A DNA stretch of 64,000 nucleotides from Rhodococcoides trifolii (GTDB taxonomy: Bacteria; Actinomycetota; Actinomycetes; Mycobacteriales; Mycobacteriaceae), in contig NZ_BMCU01000002.1 of NCBI RefSeq assembly GCF_014635345.1, positions 1,054,001 to 1,118,000 of the forward strand, given 5' to 3'. Below the pieces are notes generated by a model. The model was not told the DNA's origin. It did not search any database and worked only from the letters and a program-made list of their open reading frames with translations. Made by a program: the position numbers and the translations under genes. Every line of letters begins with the position of its first letter. The stretch's first letter is position 1. Below are positions 40,578 to 50,906 of this stretch, one piece after another.

Positions 40578-41779
40578 AATCTTGGTGTACGACCCCGCAG
40601 TTTGCCACCACCCACTGCGCGAACGATCGCCAATCGTGACGAAGTGTCGATACCCCCGAACAGGGACGCCATGGCGACCCCGACCCCGACGAGGTCGTCA
40701 CGTTCCGACAGGTAGGCCCGCTGCCGCTCTATCGGGAGATCGAAGAACGCGTCGAAGAACGTGGCGACACTGCCCGGGGGGAGCGTTGTCAGTGCGGCCG
40801 ATCCCAGGGAGCGGAGCTTCGACACCGCGGCACTGCGGCGCGAGTACACCTGCGGGACGCGGCCGTCGGCGATGTCGGTGGCCACCGCGTCGGCGAGGGA
40901 GAGAGAGGCGGCGACGCTGTAACCCGTGGCCGGGTGCATCAAGCCGCCGCGTGCGCCGAAACGCAGCACTCCTGCCGTGCCGCCGCGAGGCGGCCGTACC
41001 GCGAACCGCACCCGCTCGACGGGCTCGTGCCCGGTCACCTCGTATCCGCGCCCGGACAGCCGCAGTGCGAGGCGCCTGCTCAGTTCGGCGAAATCGAGTG
41101 CGGGCGAACCGATCAGACACGTCTCCTCTAGCAGGAACCGATCCGCGCTCAGCGGGACGACGTACAGAAAGCTCGGAAGCGACGAACCGTCCGTGCCGTT
41201 GTCGTCTCGCCAGTCCATGATCCACGCCGACGCGTCACCGGCGATGCGGCGCGCGACATCCGGCGACACGACGATGCCGTACGCGGTCTGTTCCGGAACC
41301 CCCGCGCCCAACGGGGCTCCCCGCGCGTCGACGACGACACGAGCGCGAACGGTGGTTCCGTCGGCGAGGGTGACGGACTCCCGATTCAGTTCCGTTGCGC
41401 TACCGCGAAACCGCTGCGCACCGTCGAGTTCGAGCCCTTCTTGCAACGCAGCGGTGTCGAGCACCGTGTACGAGCGGTCCAGCAGACGCGGGCGCGTACC
41501 CCACACCGACGGACTCGCCGTCTCCGTCGACCTGGACGCGGCGGACAACCAGCCCGGGATCTCGTCGGTCCACGCCGCGTAGGTGGGTGTCCATCTACGA
41601 TCGGGATGCGGGTCCACCACGGCCACCGACGCGCCGCGCACGAGCGCTCGGTGTGCGAGAGCCCGGCCCGACGGTCCGAGGCCGACGACCGCGAGGTCGA
41701 CAGAGGGTGTGGGCGAAATTACAAGGACCCCGTTGCGAGTAGACCACCGTCGACACGCACGGTCTCCCCGGTGATCCAC
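40574..41779 (-). CDS. crtL: lycopene beta-cyclase, CrtL type
   Basis: A 401-residue FAD-linked cyclase for carotenoid end groups. The dinucleotide site is VVGLGPSGRALAHRAL and VDPHPDRRWTPTYAAWTDEIP, with LEETCLIG in the middle and GARGGLMHPATGYSVAASL near residue 290 as in CrtL/CrtY. Rhodococcus CrtL makes mono- and bicyclic carotenes. ATG 41779 is the only normal start in frame and gives a 61-bp overlap with the SDR gene and about 25 extra residues before the Rossmann motif; an ATT just after the SDR stop would be unorthodox. Coupled to ku downstream. Confidence 0.88.
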   Translation of the reverse strand: MDHRGDRACRRWSTRNGVLVISPTPSVDLAVVGLGPSGRALAHRALVRGASVAVVDPHPDRRWTPTYAAWTDEIPGWLSAASRSTETASPSVWGTRPRLLDRSYTVLDTAALQEGLELDGAQRFRGSATELNRESVTLADGTTVRARVVVDARGAPLGAGVPEQTAYGIVVSPDVARRIAGDASAWIMDWRDDNGTDGSSLPSFLYVVPLSADRFLLEETCLIGSPALDFAELSRRLALRLSGRGYEVTGHEPVERVRFAVRPPRGGTAGVLRFGARGGLMHPATGYSVAASLSLADAVATDIADGRVPQVYSRRSAAVSKLRSLGSAALTTLPPGSVATFFDAFFDLPIERQRAYLSERDDLVGVGVAMASLFGGIDTSSRLAIVRAVGGGKLRGRTPRL

Positions 41780-42489
41780 GACGCCTCGTCGGACGCGAGG
41801 AACACGACGAGGGACGCGACGTCCTCGGGCGTGCCCAGCCGCTTCAGCGGATAGCCCTTCGACACCTCGTCCTCACCGGCAGCGACCAGAGCCTCGGCGA
41901 ACTTGGTCTTGACCACTCCCGGGGCCACAGCGTTGACACGAATCTTGGGTCCGAGCTGCCACGCAAGTTCCTCGGTCAGCCGGATCAGCGCAGCTTTGGA
42001 AGCGCCGTACGCGGCGATGACTCCGGTGGAACGCAACCCGGCGACGCTGGCCAGGTTGACGACGGCGCCGCCGTGCTCGCCCATCCACGCCCGGTGCGCC
42101 TGCTGTATGTAGCCCAGTGTCGCAACGACATTGACGTCGAAGATCTTGCTGACGGCAGCCAGGTCGGCCTCCATCAGCGACCCGTACACCGGATTGATTC
42201 CCGTGTTGTTGATCAAGATGTCCAACGATCCGAATTCGGCGACCGTGCGGTCCACCGCGTCGGCGCGCGCCTGTTCGTCGGCTGCGTTTCCGGCGATCGC
42301 GAGCACTCGCGCACCCTCGGTGGCCGCGCGCAGGTCGGCTGCTGCTTCCTCGAGTGGTTCCGGCTTGCGCGCCGTGATCGTCACGGCCGCGCCGCGGGCC
42401 AGAAGCTGTGCTGCGATGGCCTTGCCGATGCCGCGGCTCGCACCCGTGATCAGCGCTGCGCGTCCGGCGAGGTCCTGTTCTCCAGTCAT
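41719..42489 (-). CDS. SDR-family oxidoreductase
   Basis: A 256-residue classical short-chain dehydrogenase. TGASRGIG is the cofactor motif, NNTG the structural Asn motif, Ser in NLASVAG, and YGASK gives the catalytic Tyr and Lys. RVDGGLLATGSL ends the protein. The substrate is unknown; FabG-like overall. ATG 42489 is 6 nt after TAACCT, so it is preferred over TTG 42495. It begins the SDR-crtL-ku operon. Confidence 0.9.
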   Translation of the reverse strand: MTGEQDLAGRAALITGASRGIGKAIAAQLLARGAAVTITARKPEPLEEAAADLRAATEGARVLAIAGNAADEQARADAVDRTVAEFGSLDILINNTGINPVYGSLMEADLAAVSKIFDVNVVATLGYIQQAHRAWMGEHGGAVVNLASVAGLRSTGVIAAYGASKAALIRLTEELAWQLGPKIRVNAVAPGVVKTKFAEALVAAGEDEVSKGYPLKRLGTPEDVASLVVFLASDEASWITGETVRVDGGLLATGSL

Positions 42490-42495
42490 AGCCAA

Positions 42496-42501
42496 AGGTT
42501 A
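42496..42501 (-). promoter_or_regulatory. candidate -10 of leaderless SDR mRNA
   Basis: TAACCT on the minus strand, 6 nt before ATG 42489. It would drive SDR, crtL and ku together. Confidence 0.5.
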
Positions 42502-42603
42502 GCCAAGTCACTGCAGAGTGGAGTACGCGGCTTGCGTGGCGCGGTAAAATTCGAAGTTGCTTTCGCTACAGCGCGATTTCCGACCTTTTGGGAGAACTTT
42601 TTC

Positions 42604-44235
42604 GTGATAACCGCCACCGACCTGGAGGTTCGTGCCGGCGTACGGACGCTTCTGTCCGCACCCGGCCCGGCCCTACGTATCCAGGCGGGCGACCGTATCG
42701 GTCTGGTGGGACGAAACGGTGCCGGCAAGACCACGACACTGCGCATTCTGGCGGGTGAGGGCGAGCCGTACGCAGGGGAGGTGGTGCGCACCGGTGAACT
42801 CGGCTACCTGCCGCAGGACCCTCGCGAAGGCAACCTCGAGATGCTGGCGAAGGACCGGGTGCTCTCGGCCCGCGGCCTCGACACACTGCTGCACGACATG
42901 GAGAAGCAGCAGGCGCTCATGGCCGAGGTCGCCGACGAGACGCTCCTGGACAAAGCGGTGCGCAAGTACGGCGAACTCGAGGAGCGGTTCTCCTCGCTGG
43001 GCGGTTACGTCGCCGAAAGCGAAGCGGCCCGAATCTGCAACAGCCTCGGACTTCCCGATCGCATCCTGGGGCAGCAGTTGCGGACCCTGTCCGGCGGTCA
43101 GCGTCGACGCGTCGAGTTGGCGCGGATCCTGTTCGCCGCCTCCGACGGCAGCGGTGGGCGATCGGGAACCGTTCTGCTGCTCGACGAGCCGACAAACCAC
43201 CTCGACGCCGATTCGATCACCTGGCTGCGGGGGTTCCTGCAGAGCCACGAAGGCGGGCTCGTGGTGATCAGCCACGACGTGGAACTGCTCGGCGACGTGG
43301 TCAACCGCGTGTGGTTCCTCGACGCCGTCCGCGGCGAAGCGGACGTGTACAACATGAACTGGAAGAAGTACCTCGACGCCCGCGCCACGGACGAGCAGCG
43401 CCGACGCCGCGAGCGCGCGAACGCCGAGAAGAAGGCGGGCGCGCTGCGCATCCAGGCGGCCAAGATGGGCGCCAAGGCAACCAAAGCCGTTGCCGCACAG
43501 AACATGGCGAAGCGCGCCGACAAATTAATGGCGGGACTCGACGCCGAACGGGTGTCCGATCGCGTCGCGCACATTCGCTTTCCCGAACCGGCGCCCTGCG
43601 GCAAGACACCGCTCATGGCCAAGAACCTCACCAAGATGTACGGCTCGCTGGAGATCTTCGCCGGGGTGGACCTGGCGGTCGACCGCGGCAGCCGGGTGGT
43701 CGTACTCGGACTCAACGGTGCGGGTAAGACGACGCTGCTGCGGATCCTCGCCGGCGCCGAGCAGTCCGATGCGGGCGAGTTGGTTCCTGGCCACGGTCTG
43801 CGCGTCGGCTACTTCGCCCAGGAACACGACACCCTCGACGACATGGCGACGGTGTGGGAGAACATTCGGCACGCCGCGCCCGACACCGGTGAGCAGGAGC
43901 TCAGGTCGCTGCTGGGTGCGTTCATGTTCACCGGCCCGCAACTCGAACAACCCGCCGGCACGCTGTCCGGTGGTGAGAAGACGCGACTCGCGCTGGCCGG
44001 GCTCGTGTCGTCGGCAGCCAACGTGCTTCTGCTCGACGAACCGACCAACAACCTCGATCCCATCTCGCGCGAGCAGGTGTTGGATGCGCTCCGGAGCTAC
44101 AAGGGTGCCGTCGTGCTGGTCACCCACGACCCGGGCGCCGCAGAGGCACTCTCTCCGGAGCGTGTCATCCTGCTGCCGGACGGCAGCGAAGACCACTGGT
44201 CACAGGATTATCTGGAGCTCATCACGCTGGCTTGA
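42604..44235 (+). CDS. ABC-F family ATPase
   Basis: A 543-residue soluble protein with two ABC domains and no membrane segment. Domain 1: GRNGAGKTTTLR, LSGGQRRRVELAR, LLLDEPTNHLD. Linker rich in Arg/Lys near residues 255-310. Domain 2: GLNGAGKTTLLR, LSGGEKTRLALAG, LLLDEPTNNLD. ABC-F proteins act on ribosomes as translation factors or as antibiotic-resistance factors. The homologue is Rv1473, from memory. GTG 42604 follows GGGAGA. A TAAAAT at 42543-42548 may be its -10. Confidence 0.92.
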   Translation: MITATDLEVRAGVRTLLSAPGPALRIQAGDRIGLVGRNGAGKTTTLRILAGEGEPYAGEVVRTGELGYLPQDPREGNLEMLAKDRVLSARGLDTLLHDMEKQQALMAEVADETLLDKAVRKYGELEERFSSLGGYVAESEAARICNSLGLPDRILGQQLRTLSGGQRRRVELARILFAASDGSGGRSGTVLLLDEPTNHLDADSITWLRGFLQSHEGGLVVISHDVELLGDVVNRVWFLDAVRGEADVYNMNWKKYLDARATDEQRRRRERANAEKKAGALRIQAAKMGAKATKAVAAQNMAKRADKLMAGLDAERVSDRVAHIRFPEPAPCGKTPLMAKNLTKMYGSLEIFAGVDLAVDRGSRVVVLGLNGAGKTTLLRILAGAEQSDAGELVPGHGLRVGYFAQEHDTLDDMATVWENIRHAAPDTGEQELRSLLGAFMFTGPQLEQPAGTLSGGEKTRLALAGLVSSAANVLLLDEPTNNLDPISREQVLDALRSYKGAVVLVTHDPGAAEALSPERVILLPDGSEDHWSQDYLELITLA

Positions 44236-44360
44236 TCGCGGATGGGTGTGAATTGCCCCAAAATGCTGCTCATCTCACGGTGCTGGCTCTAACCTTGCCT
44301 GGAAGCCGGGCGGGCGTTCGGTTTCGTCCTGTTCTGACGGGCCGATGGACCGGAGGCACC

Positions 44361-44585
44361 ATGACGGAGACCGACCAGTCGCAGCCGCTGAGCAAAGGCG
44401 CCCGCATCACCGGCGCGCGGCGTGACGACCTGCAGGACGAGCTGAAGTCCCGGTACGAAGCGGGGGAGAGCATCCGGTCCATCGCGCAGTCGATGGGTCG
44501 CTCGTACGGATTCGTCCACAACGTCCTGGCCGAGACCGATGTGGAACTTCGCAAACGGGGCGGGGCGAACCGCCGCAAGGCCTGA
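44361..44585 (+). CDS. small helix-turn-helix protein (Rv1473A-like)
   Basis: A 74-residue DNA-binding protein. DELKSRYEAGESIRSIAQSMGRSYGFVHNVL forms the helix-turn-helix (quoted in part: SIRSIAQSMGRSYGFVHNVL). ATG 44361 is 6 nt after GGAGG. A TAACCT about 70 bp upstream could be its own promoter. It follows the ABC-F gene as in mycobacteria and converges on acnR with 4 bp between stops. Target genes unknown. The tail is basic. Confidence 0.82.
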   Translation: MTETDQSQPLSKGARITGARRDDLQDELKSRYEAGESIRSIAQSMGRSYGFVHNVLAETDVELRKRGGANRRKA

Positions 44586-44589
44586 GGCG

Positions 44590-45165
44590 TCAGTCCTGCG
44601 CTGCCTGCCTGCGCACCGATTCCTCGACCAGGTCCAACACGGCCGAGAGGTTCTCCGAGCCTTGGCCCGACGCCATCCTGGCCACGAGTCCGTCCATGAC
44701 GAGGTCCAGGTATCCCAGCAGCACTTCGGTCGGCACGTCGTCGCGTAGGCGTCCGGCGGACTTCTGCCGTTCGAGACGGTGCAGCACGGCGTCCTGAAGT
44801 TCGGCCGAGCGCTCGGACCAGCTCTCCCTGAACTCCGCGTCGGTACGCAGTCGGCGGGCGATTTCGAGACGTGTCCCGAGCCAGTGGAATTGTTCGGGGG
44901 AGGCGAGCATGTCGCGCATCACCTGCACGAGGCCCTGGTTCGCGGCCACGTCGGCCATCCGGAGTGCGTCGTCACGCGCCAACGCCAGGAACAGACCGTC
45001 TTTGTCCTTGAAGTGGTGGAAGATCGCCCCGCGCGAGAGTCCGGTCGCCTCCTCGAGGCGGCGCACGGTGGCGCCGTCGTAACCGAACTCTGCGAAGCAG
45101 GCGCGAGCTCCGTCGAGGATCTGGCTGCGGCGTGCGGCCAGATGGTCCTCACTGACCTTGGGCAT
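44590..45165 (-). CDS. acnR: TetR-family aconitase repressor AcnR
   Basis: A 191-residue regulator. The HTH is RRLEEATGLSRGAIFHHFKDKDGLFLAL, with the first helix RRSQILDGARACFAEFGYDGATV. Location directly downstream of acnA, in the same direction, is that of AcnR in Corynebacterium glutamicum, which represses acn. A matching operator is found upstream of acnA at 48188-48203. ATG 45165 follows GGAGGAAGG; the open frame reaches 45210 but runs into the hairpin. The ligands in C. glutamicum are citrate and Mg. Confidence 0.9.
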   Translation of the reverse strand: MPKVSEDHLAARRSQILDGARACFAEFGYDGATVRRLEEATGLSRGAIFHHFKDKDGLFLALARDDALRMADVAANQGLVQVMRDMLASPEQFHWLGTRLEIARRLRTDAEFRESWSERSAELQDAVLHRLERQKSAGRLRDDVPTEVLLGYLDLVMDGLVARMASGQGSENLSAVLDLVEESVRRQAAQD

Positions 45166-45194
45166 GGTGTCCTTCCTCCGGCGGGCGATACGCA

Positions 45195-45234
45195 GAACGC
45201 GCACGACCACCCTGATGGATGGTCGTGCGCGTTC
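45195..45234 (-). terminator. acnA-acnR intergenic hairpin
   Basis: GAACGCGCACGACCA (45195-45209) pairs perfectly with TGGTCGTGCGCGTTC (45220-45234) around a 10-nt loop. A 15-bp GC-rich stem with no U-tract in the 80 bp between acnA and acnR. It probably lowers read-through or protects the acnA 3' end. Confidence 0.75.
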
Positions 45235-45245
45235 GACGGTGGAAA

Positions 45246-48104
<2,859 letters not shown>

Positions 48105-48180
48105 CTAACGAAACGGTGCGCACCGCCGCGGAGAGCCGTGGGCTCTCGGGTTCGGCAGCGTCGCCGTGTCTCGTTTACAG

Positions 48181-48203
48181 ATTCTAACAGTACGCTTGTC
48201 CTG
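48181..48203 (-). promoter_or_regulatory. acnA promoter with AcnR operator
   Basis: On the minus strand CAGGACAAGCGTACTG (48203-48188) matches the C. glutamicum AcnR consensus CAGNACNNNCGTACTG, recalled from memory, at every fixed base. TAGAAT (48186-48181) follows directly as the -10. The acnA leader would be about 90 nt. The rest of the 48084-48357 region holds the divergent gene's promoter, with TAGGGT at 48312-48317 as its candidate -10. Confidence 0.8.
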
Positions 48204-48357
48204 TGAGAATTTCGACACGCGTACCTTTCGAATCCTCACGTACCGGCTTCGCTTCCGCAACGCACCTGGAGAACTCGTGCGAGTCCGACCGACTCGGGGT
48301 GGACCGTCACGTAGGGTCTTGCGTGATCACCGACCCGCTTCGCACCACGGATGGACG

Positions 48358-48921
48358 ATGTCGACACCGTTTCTCGCCTTGCCCAGCGCCGCGGCCACGC
48401 CGTTGTCGGCAGTGATTCCCGCAGGGGTGAACGTCGCGGACGTGATCTCCGACGTGCAGGACGACTCGGTCTCGGCGCCCGCGGCAGACGTCGACGGACT
48501 CGCGGCAGCAGTGTCTCGCGCCGAGAGCGACGGAATTTCACTGAGCATCGTCGTGGTCGACCGTGATCCAGGCCAGGACTCGCAACTTCGTGATCTCGCC
48601 ACTCAGGTCGGCGCATCCGAAGGCGGGACGGTCCTGGTACTGAGTCCCGGGCAGGTCGGGTCCTTCAGCGACAGCATCAGTCGCGTCGTGCTCGAAGCGG
48701 GTCAGGATCGGACCTACGTCGGCAATCCGGTGGTGGCAGCCGACAACTTCGTCGACGAGATCTCCGGCCCCGGCACTCCCTGGACCGCGTACACCGTCGT
48801 GCTCATCGTCCTCGTCGCAGTGATCGTGGCGGCCACCTACGCCCTGAACGTCCGGCGTACAGGCACGCATTCGGCCGGGACAACTCCGTCTACGAGTGCG
48901 GGTCGTTCCGACCGGAAGTAA
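48358..48921 (+). CDS. Rv1476-family membrane protein
   Basis: A 187-residue protein with a soluble N-terminal domain of about 125 residues and one transmembrane helix near residues 140-162 (TAYTVVLIVLVAVIVAATYAL), followed by a short basic tail. The domain resembles the TPM-like fold of the M. tuberculosis Rv1476 group (from memory). ATG 48358 is preferred over earlier in-frame starts back to 48166, which would include the acnA operator. It lies upstream of ripA as in mycobacteria. Function unknown. Confidence 0.75.
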   Translation: MSTPFLALPSAAATPLSAVIPAGVNVADVISDVQDDSVSAPAADVDGLAAAVSRAESDGISLSIVVVDRDPGQDSQLRDLATQVGASEGGTVLVLSPGQVGSFSDSISRVVLEAGQDRTYVGNPVVAADNFVDEISGPGTPWTAYTVVLIVLVAVIVAATYALNVRRTGTHSAGTTPSTSAGRSDRK

Positions 48922-49297
48922 AAACGGATGCGGTCGTTCACGCACCTCTCACTCTCGATCGGGCAGGACCGACGCAGGTCGAGAGCGCATTCTGTCCGAT
49001 TCTTCACCACCTGCTCCAAAAAAGTCCCTATGACTATTTCGCCGTATCGCCGCTGCTCAGCGCGGTAGTTGCGGGTGAAATTACTTCGATGTCATTTGTG
49101 ACTGGAGTTCCGTAAGAGTGCAAAGTGTCGTACGGTTCGCATGGCACTGCTTGGGGAAGGAGTGTCGCAGAGGGACCGGAAACACCTGTGGGGCTCATGC
49201 GGCCCGTGCGGTTGTGTCCGGAGCTGGTTTCGGTCTGCGGGTTCTTCCCTGCGTCAGGCGCGGGTGGGGCCGCGGCGCGAAATCGAGGGAGACATAC
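48922..49297 (+). other. 376-bp non-coding leader of the RipA-like gene
   Basis: No credible gene. From about 49130 the sequence is rich in paired segments: CCGG(AA)ACAC at 49178-49187 against GTGTCCGG at 49216-49223, and GGGC/GCCC within. The end carries GAGGGAGA, the ribosome binding site of GTG 49298. A structured 5' leader is likely. Cell wall hydrolase genes of actinobacteria often carry a c-di-AMP (ydaO) riboswitch, but I could not confirm its conserved core here. Confidence 0.4.
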
Positions 49298-50800
49298 GTG
49301 AGGCGAAGTACCACCGGAGGAGTGCAGCGCCGTGGTGTGCAGCTGCTGCTCGGCCTGAGCTTGGTCGCGGCCATCGTGACCGCCACGCCGAACCTCGCGT
49401 CAGCCGTACCGCCTCCACCTCCCAATCCGTCCGATTCCGACCTCGCTGCCGCGGGCGCGGCGGTCGACAGTCAGAGCGGGCGAGTCGGCCAACTGATCGA
49501 TCTGGTGGCCTCGGCCAATCAACAGCTCGCCGCCCTGGACGATCAGGTCGCGATCAGGCGCGAAGAAGTGAACAAGGCGCTCGTCGATCTGCAGAACGCG
49601 CGCGACGCCGCGGACGTCGCTGCGGCCCTGGTGTCCGCAGCCCAGCAAGCCCTCGCCGATGCCGGAACGATGATCGCATCGGCCCAGCAGAAGTTCGATC
49701 AATTCGCCGTCGACGACTACGTCAAGGGAACCGGGTCCGCCAGTATCACCTCCCTGCTCGGCGCGCAGGGGCCGCAGGACGTCCTCGACCGCGCACAGAT
49801 ACTCAAACTGCTTGCGTCGAAGCAGAATTCGGTGCTCGACAACCTGCAGCGCGCCCGCACCGATCAGGCCAACAAGGACTCGACCGCCCGCGCCAGCAAG
49901 CAGCAGGCCGACCAGGCTGCTGCGGACGCCGACGCCAAGAAGGCCGAAGCGCAGAACGCCATCGACGCCGCCGTCTCCGCTCAGCAGGAACAGGCCGCGC
50001 AGAAAGCGTCGATCGAAGCAGACCGAAACACTGCGCAGGCCGAACTCGATCAGGCCCGGAGCTCGGCCGCCGGCCTCGAAGGCCAGCGAGACCAGTACAA
50101 CCACTGGGACCAGCAGCGCCAGGCCGAACAGGCAGCGATCGCGGCGGCGCAGCAAGCTGCGAAGGAGGCCGCAGCCGCGGCCGCCACCCGCGTGGCGGCC
50201 GAGACGGCAGCCAACCAGTTGGCATCGTCGCTGGCGGCAGACGAACGCAGCCACACCGATCTCGATTCCAGCCCCACCACAACCACGACGAAGCCGAGCA
50301 CGGCGAAACCCAGCACAGCCAAGCCCAGCACGACCAAGCCCAGCACGACGGGGAAGGTCGACACGTCACTCACCGGAAGCGCCGCCATCGAGCTGGTCGT
50401 CGACCGTGGCATGTCGCAGCTCGGGGTTCAGTACTCGTGGGGCGGCGGTAACGCCAACGGCCCGACGAAAGGCATCCGCGACGGCGGGGTGGCCGACAGC
50501 TACGGCGACTACAACAAAGTCGGCTTCGACTGCTCGGGGCTGATGATGTACGCATTCGGTGGCCTCGGCATCAAACTGGCGCACTACACCGGCTACCAGT
50601 ACACCGCCGGAACGCAGATCCCGTCCGCGCAGATGAAGCGTGGCGACATGATCTTCTACGGTCCGAACGCGAGTCAGCACGTCGCGCTCTACCTCGGGGA
50701 CGGCAAGATGCTCGAAGCACCGCAGTCCGGTGACGTCGTGAAAGTGTCACCCGTGCGCTACAGCGGCATGACGCCCTACGTCGTCCGAATGATCGACTGA
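49298..50800 (+). CDS. ripA: RipA-like NlpC/P60 peptidoglycan endopeptidase
   Basis: A 500-residue exported cell wall hydrolase. Signal peptide about residues 1-40 (LLLGLSLVAAIVTATPNLASA). A long coiled coil (about 50-330, rich in Ala and Gln) is followed by a Lys-Pro-Ser-Thr repeat linker (KPSTAKPSTAKPSTTKPST) and the NlpC/P60 domain. Cys412, His461 and Glu473 have the same spacing as Cys383, His432 and Glu444 of M. tuberculosis RipA, so the triad is complete. It cleaves D-Glu-mesoDap bonds during daughter cell separation. GTG 49298 is 6 nt after GAGGGAGA. The mycobacterial ripB is not present after it. Confidence 0.92.
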   Translation: MRRSTTGGVQRRGVQLLLGLSLVAAIVTATPNLASAVPPPPPNPSDSDLAAAGAAVDSQSGRVGQLIDLVASANQQLAALDDQVAIRREEVNKALVDLQNARDAADVAAALVSAAQQALADAGTMIASAQQKFDQFAVDDYVKGTGSASITSLLGAQGPQDVLDRAQILKLLASKQNSVLDNLQRARTDQANKDSTARASKQQADQAAADADAKKAEAQNAIDAAVSAQQEQAAQKASIEADRNTAQAELDQARSSAAGLEGQRDQYNHWDQQRQAEQAAIAAAQQAAKEAAAAAATRVAAETAANQLASSLAADERSHTDLDSSPTTTTTKPSTAKPSTAKPSTTKPSTTGKVDTSLTGSAAIELVVDRGMSQLGVQYSWGGGNANGPTKGIRDGGVADSYGDYNKVGFDCSGLMMYAFGGLGIKLAHYTGYQYTAGTQIPSAQMKRGDMIFYGPNASQHVALYLGDGKMLEAPQSGDVVKVSPVRYSGMTPYVVRMID

Positions 50801-50906
50801 GATCTGCGACGACCGGCCAGTACGACCCCTACTGCGTCACACCTGGAATAGTGGAGCGAGATACGGCACCCATGTTCGGTCCAGGTGAGAAAGCGGTGGA
50901 TTCTTG

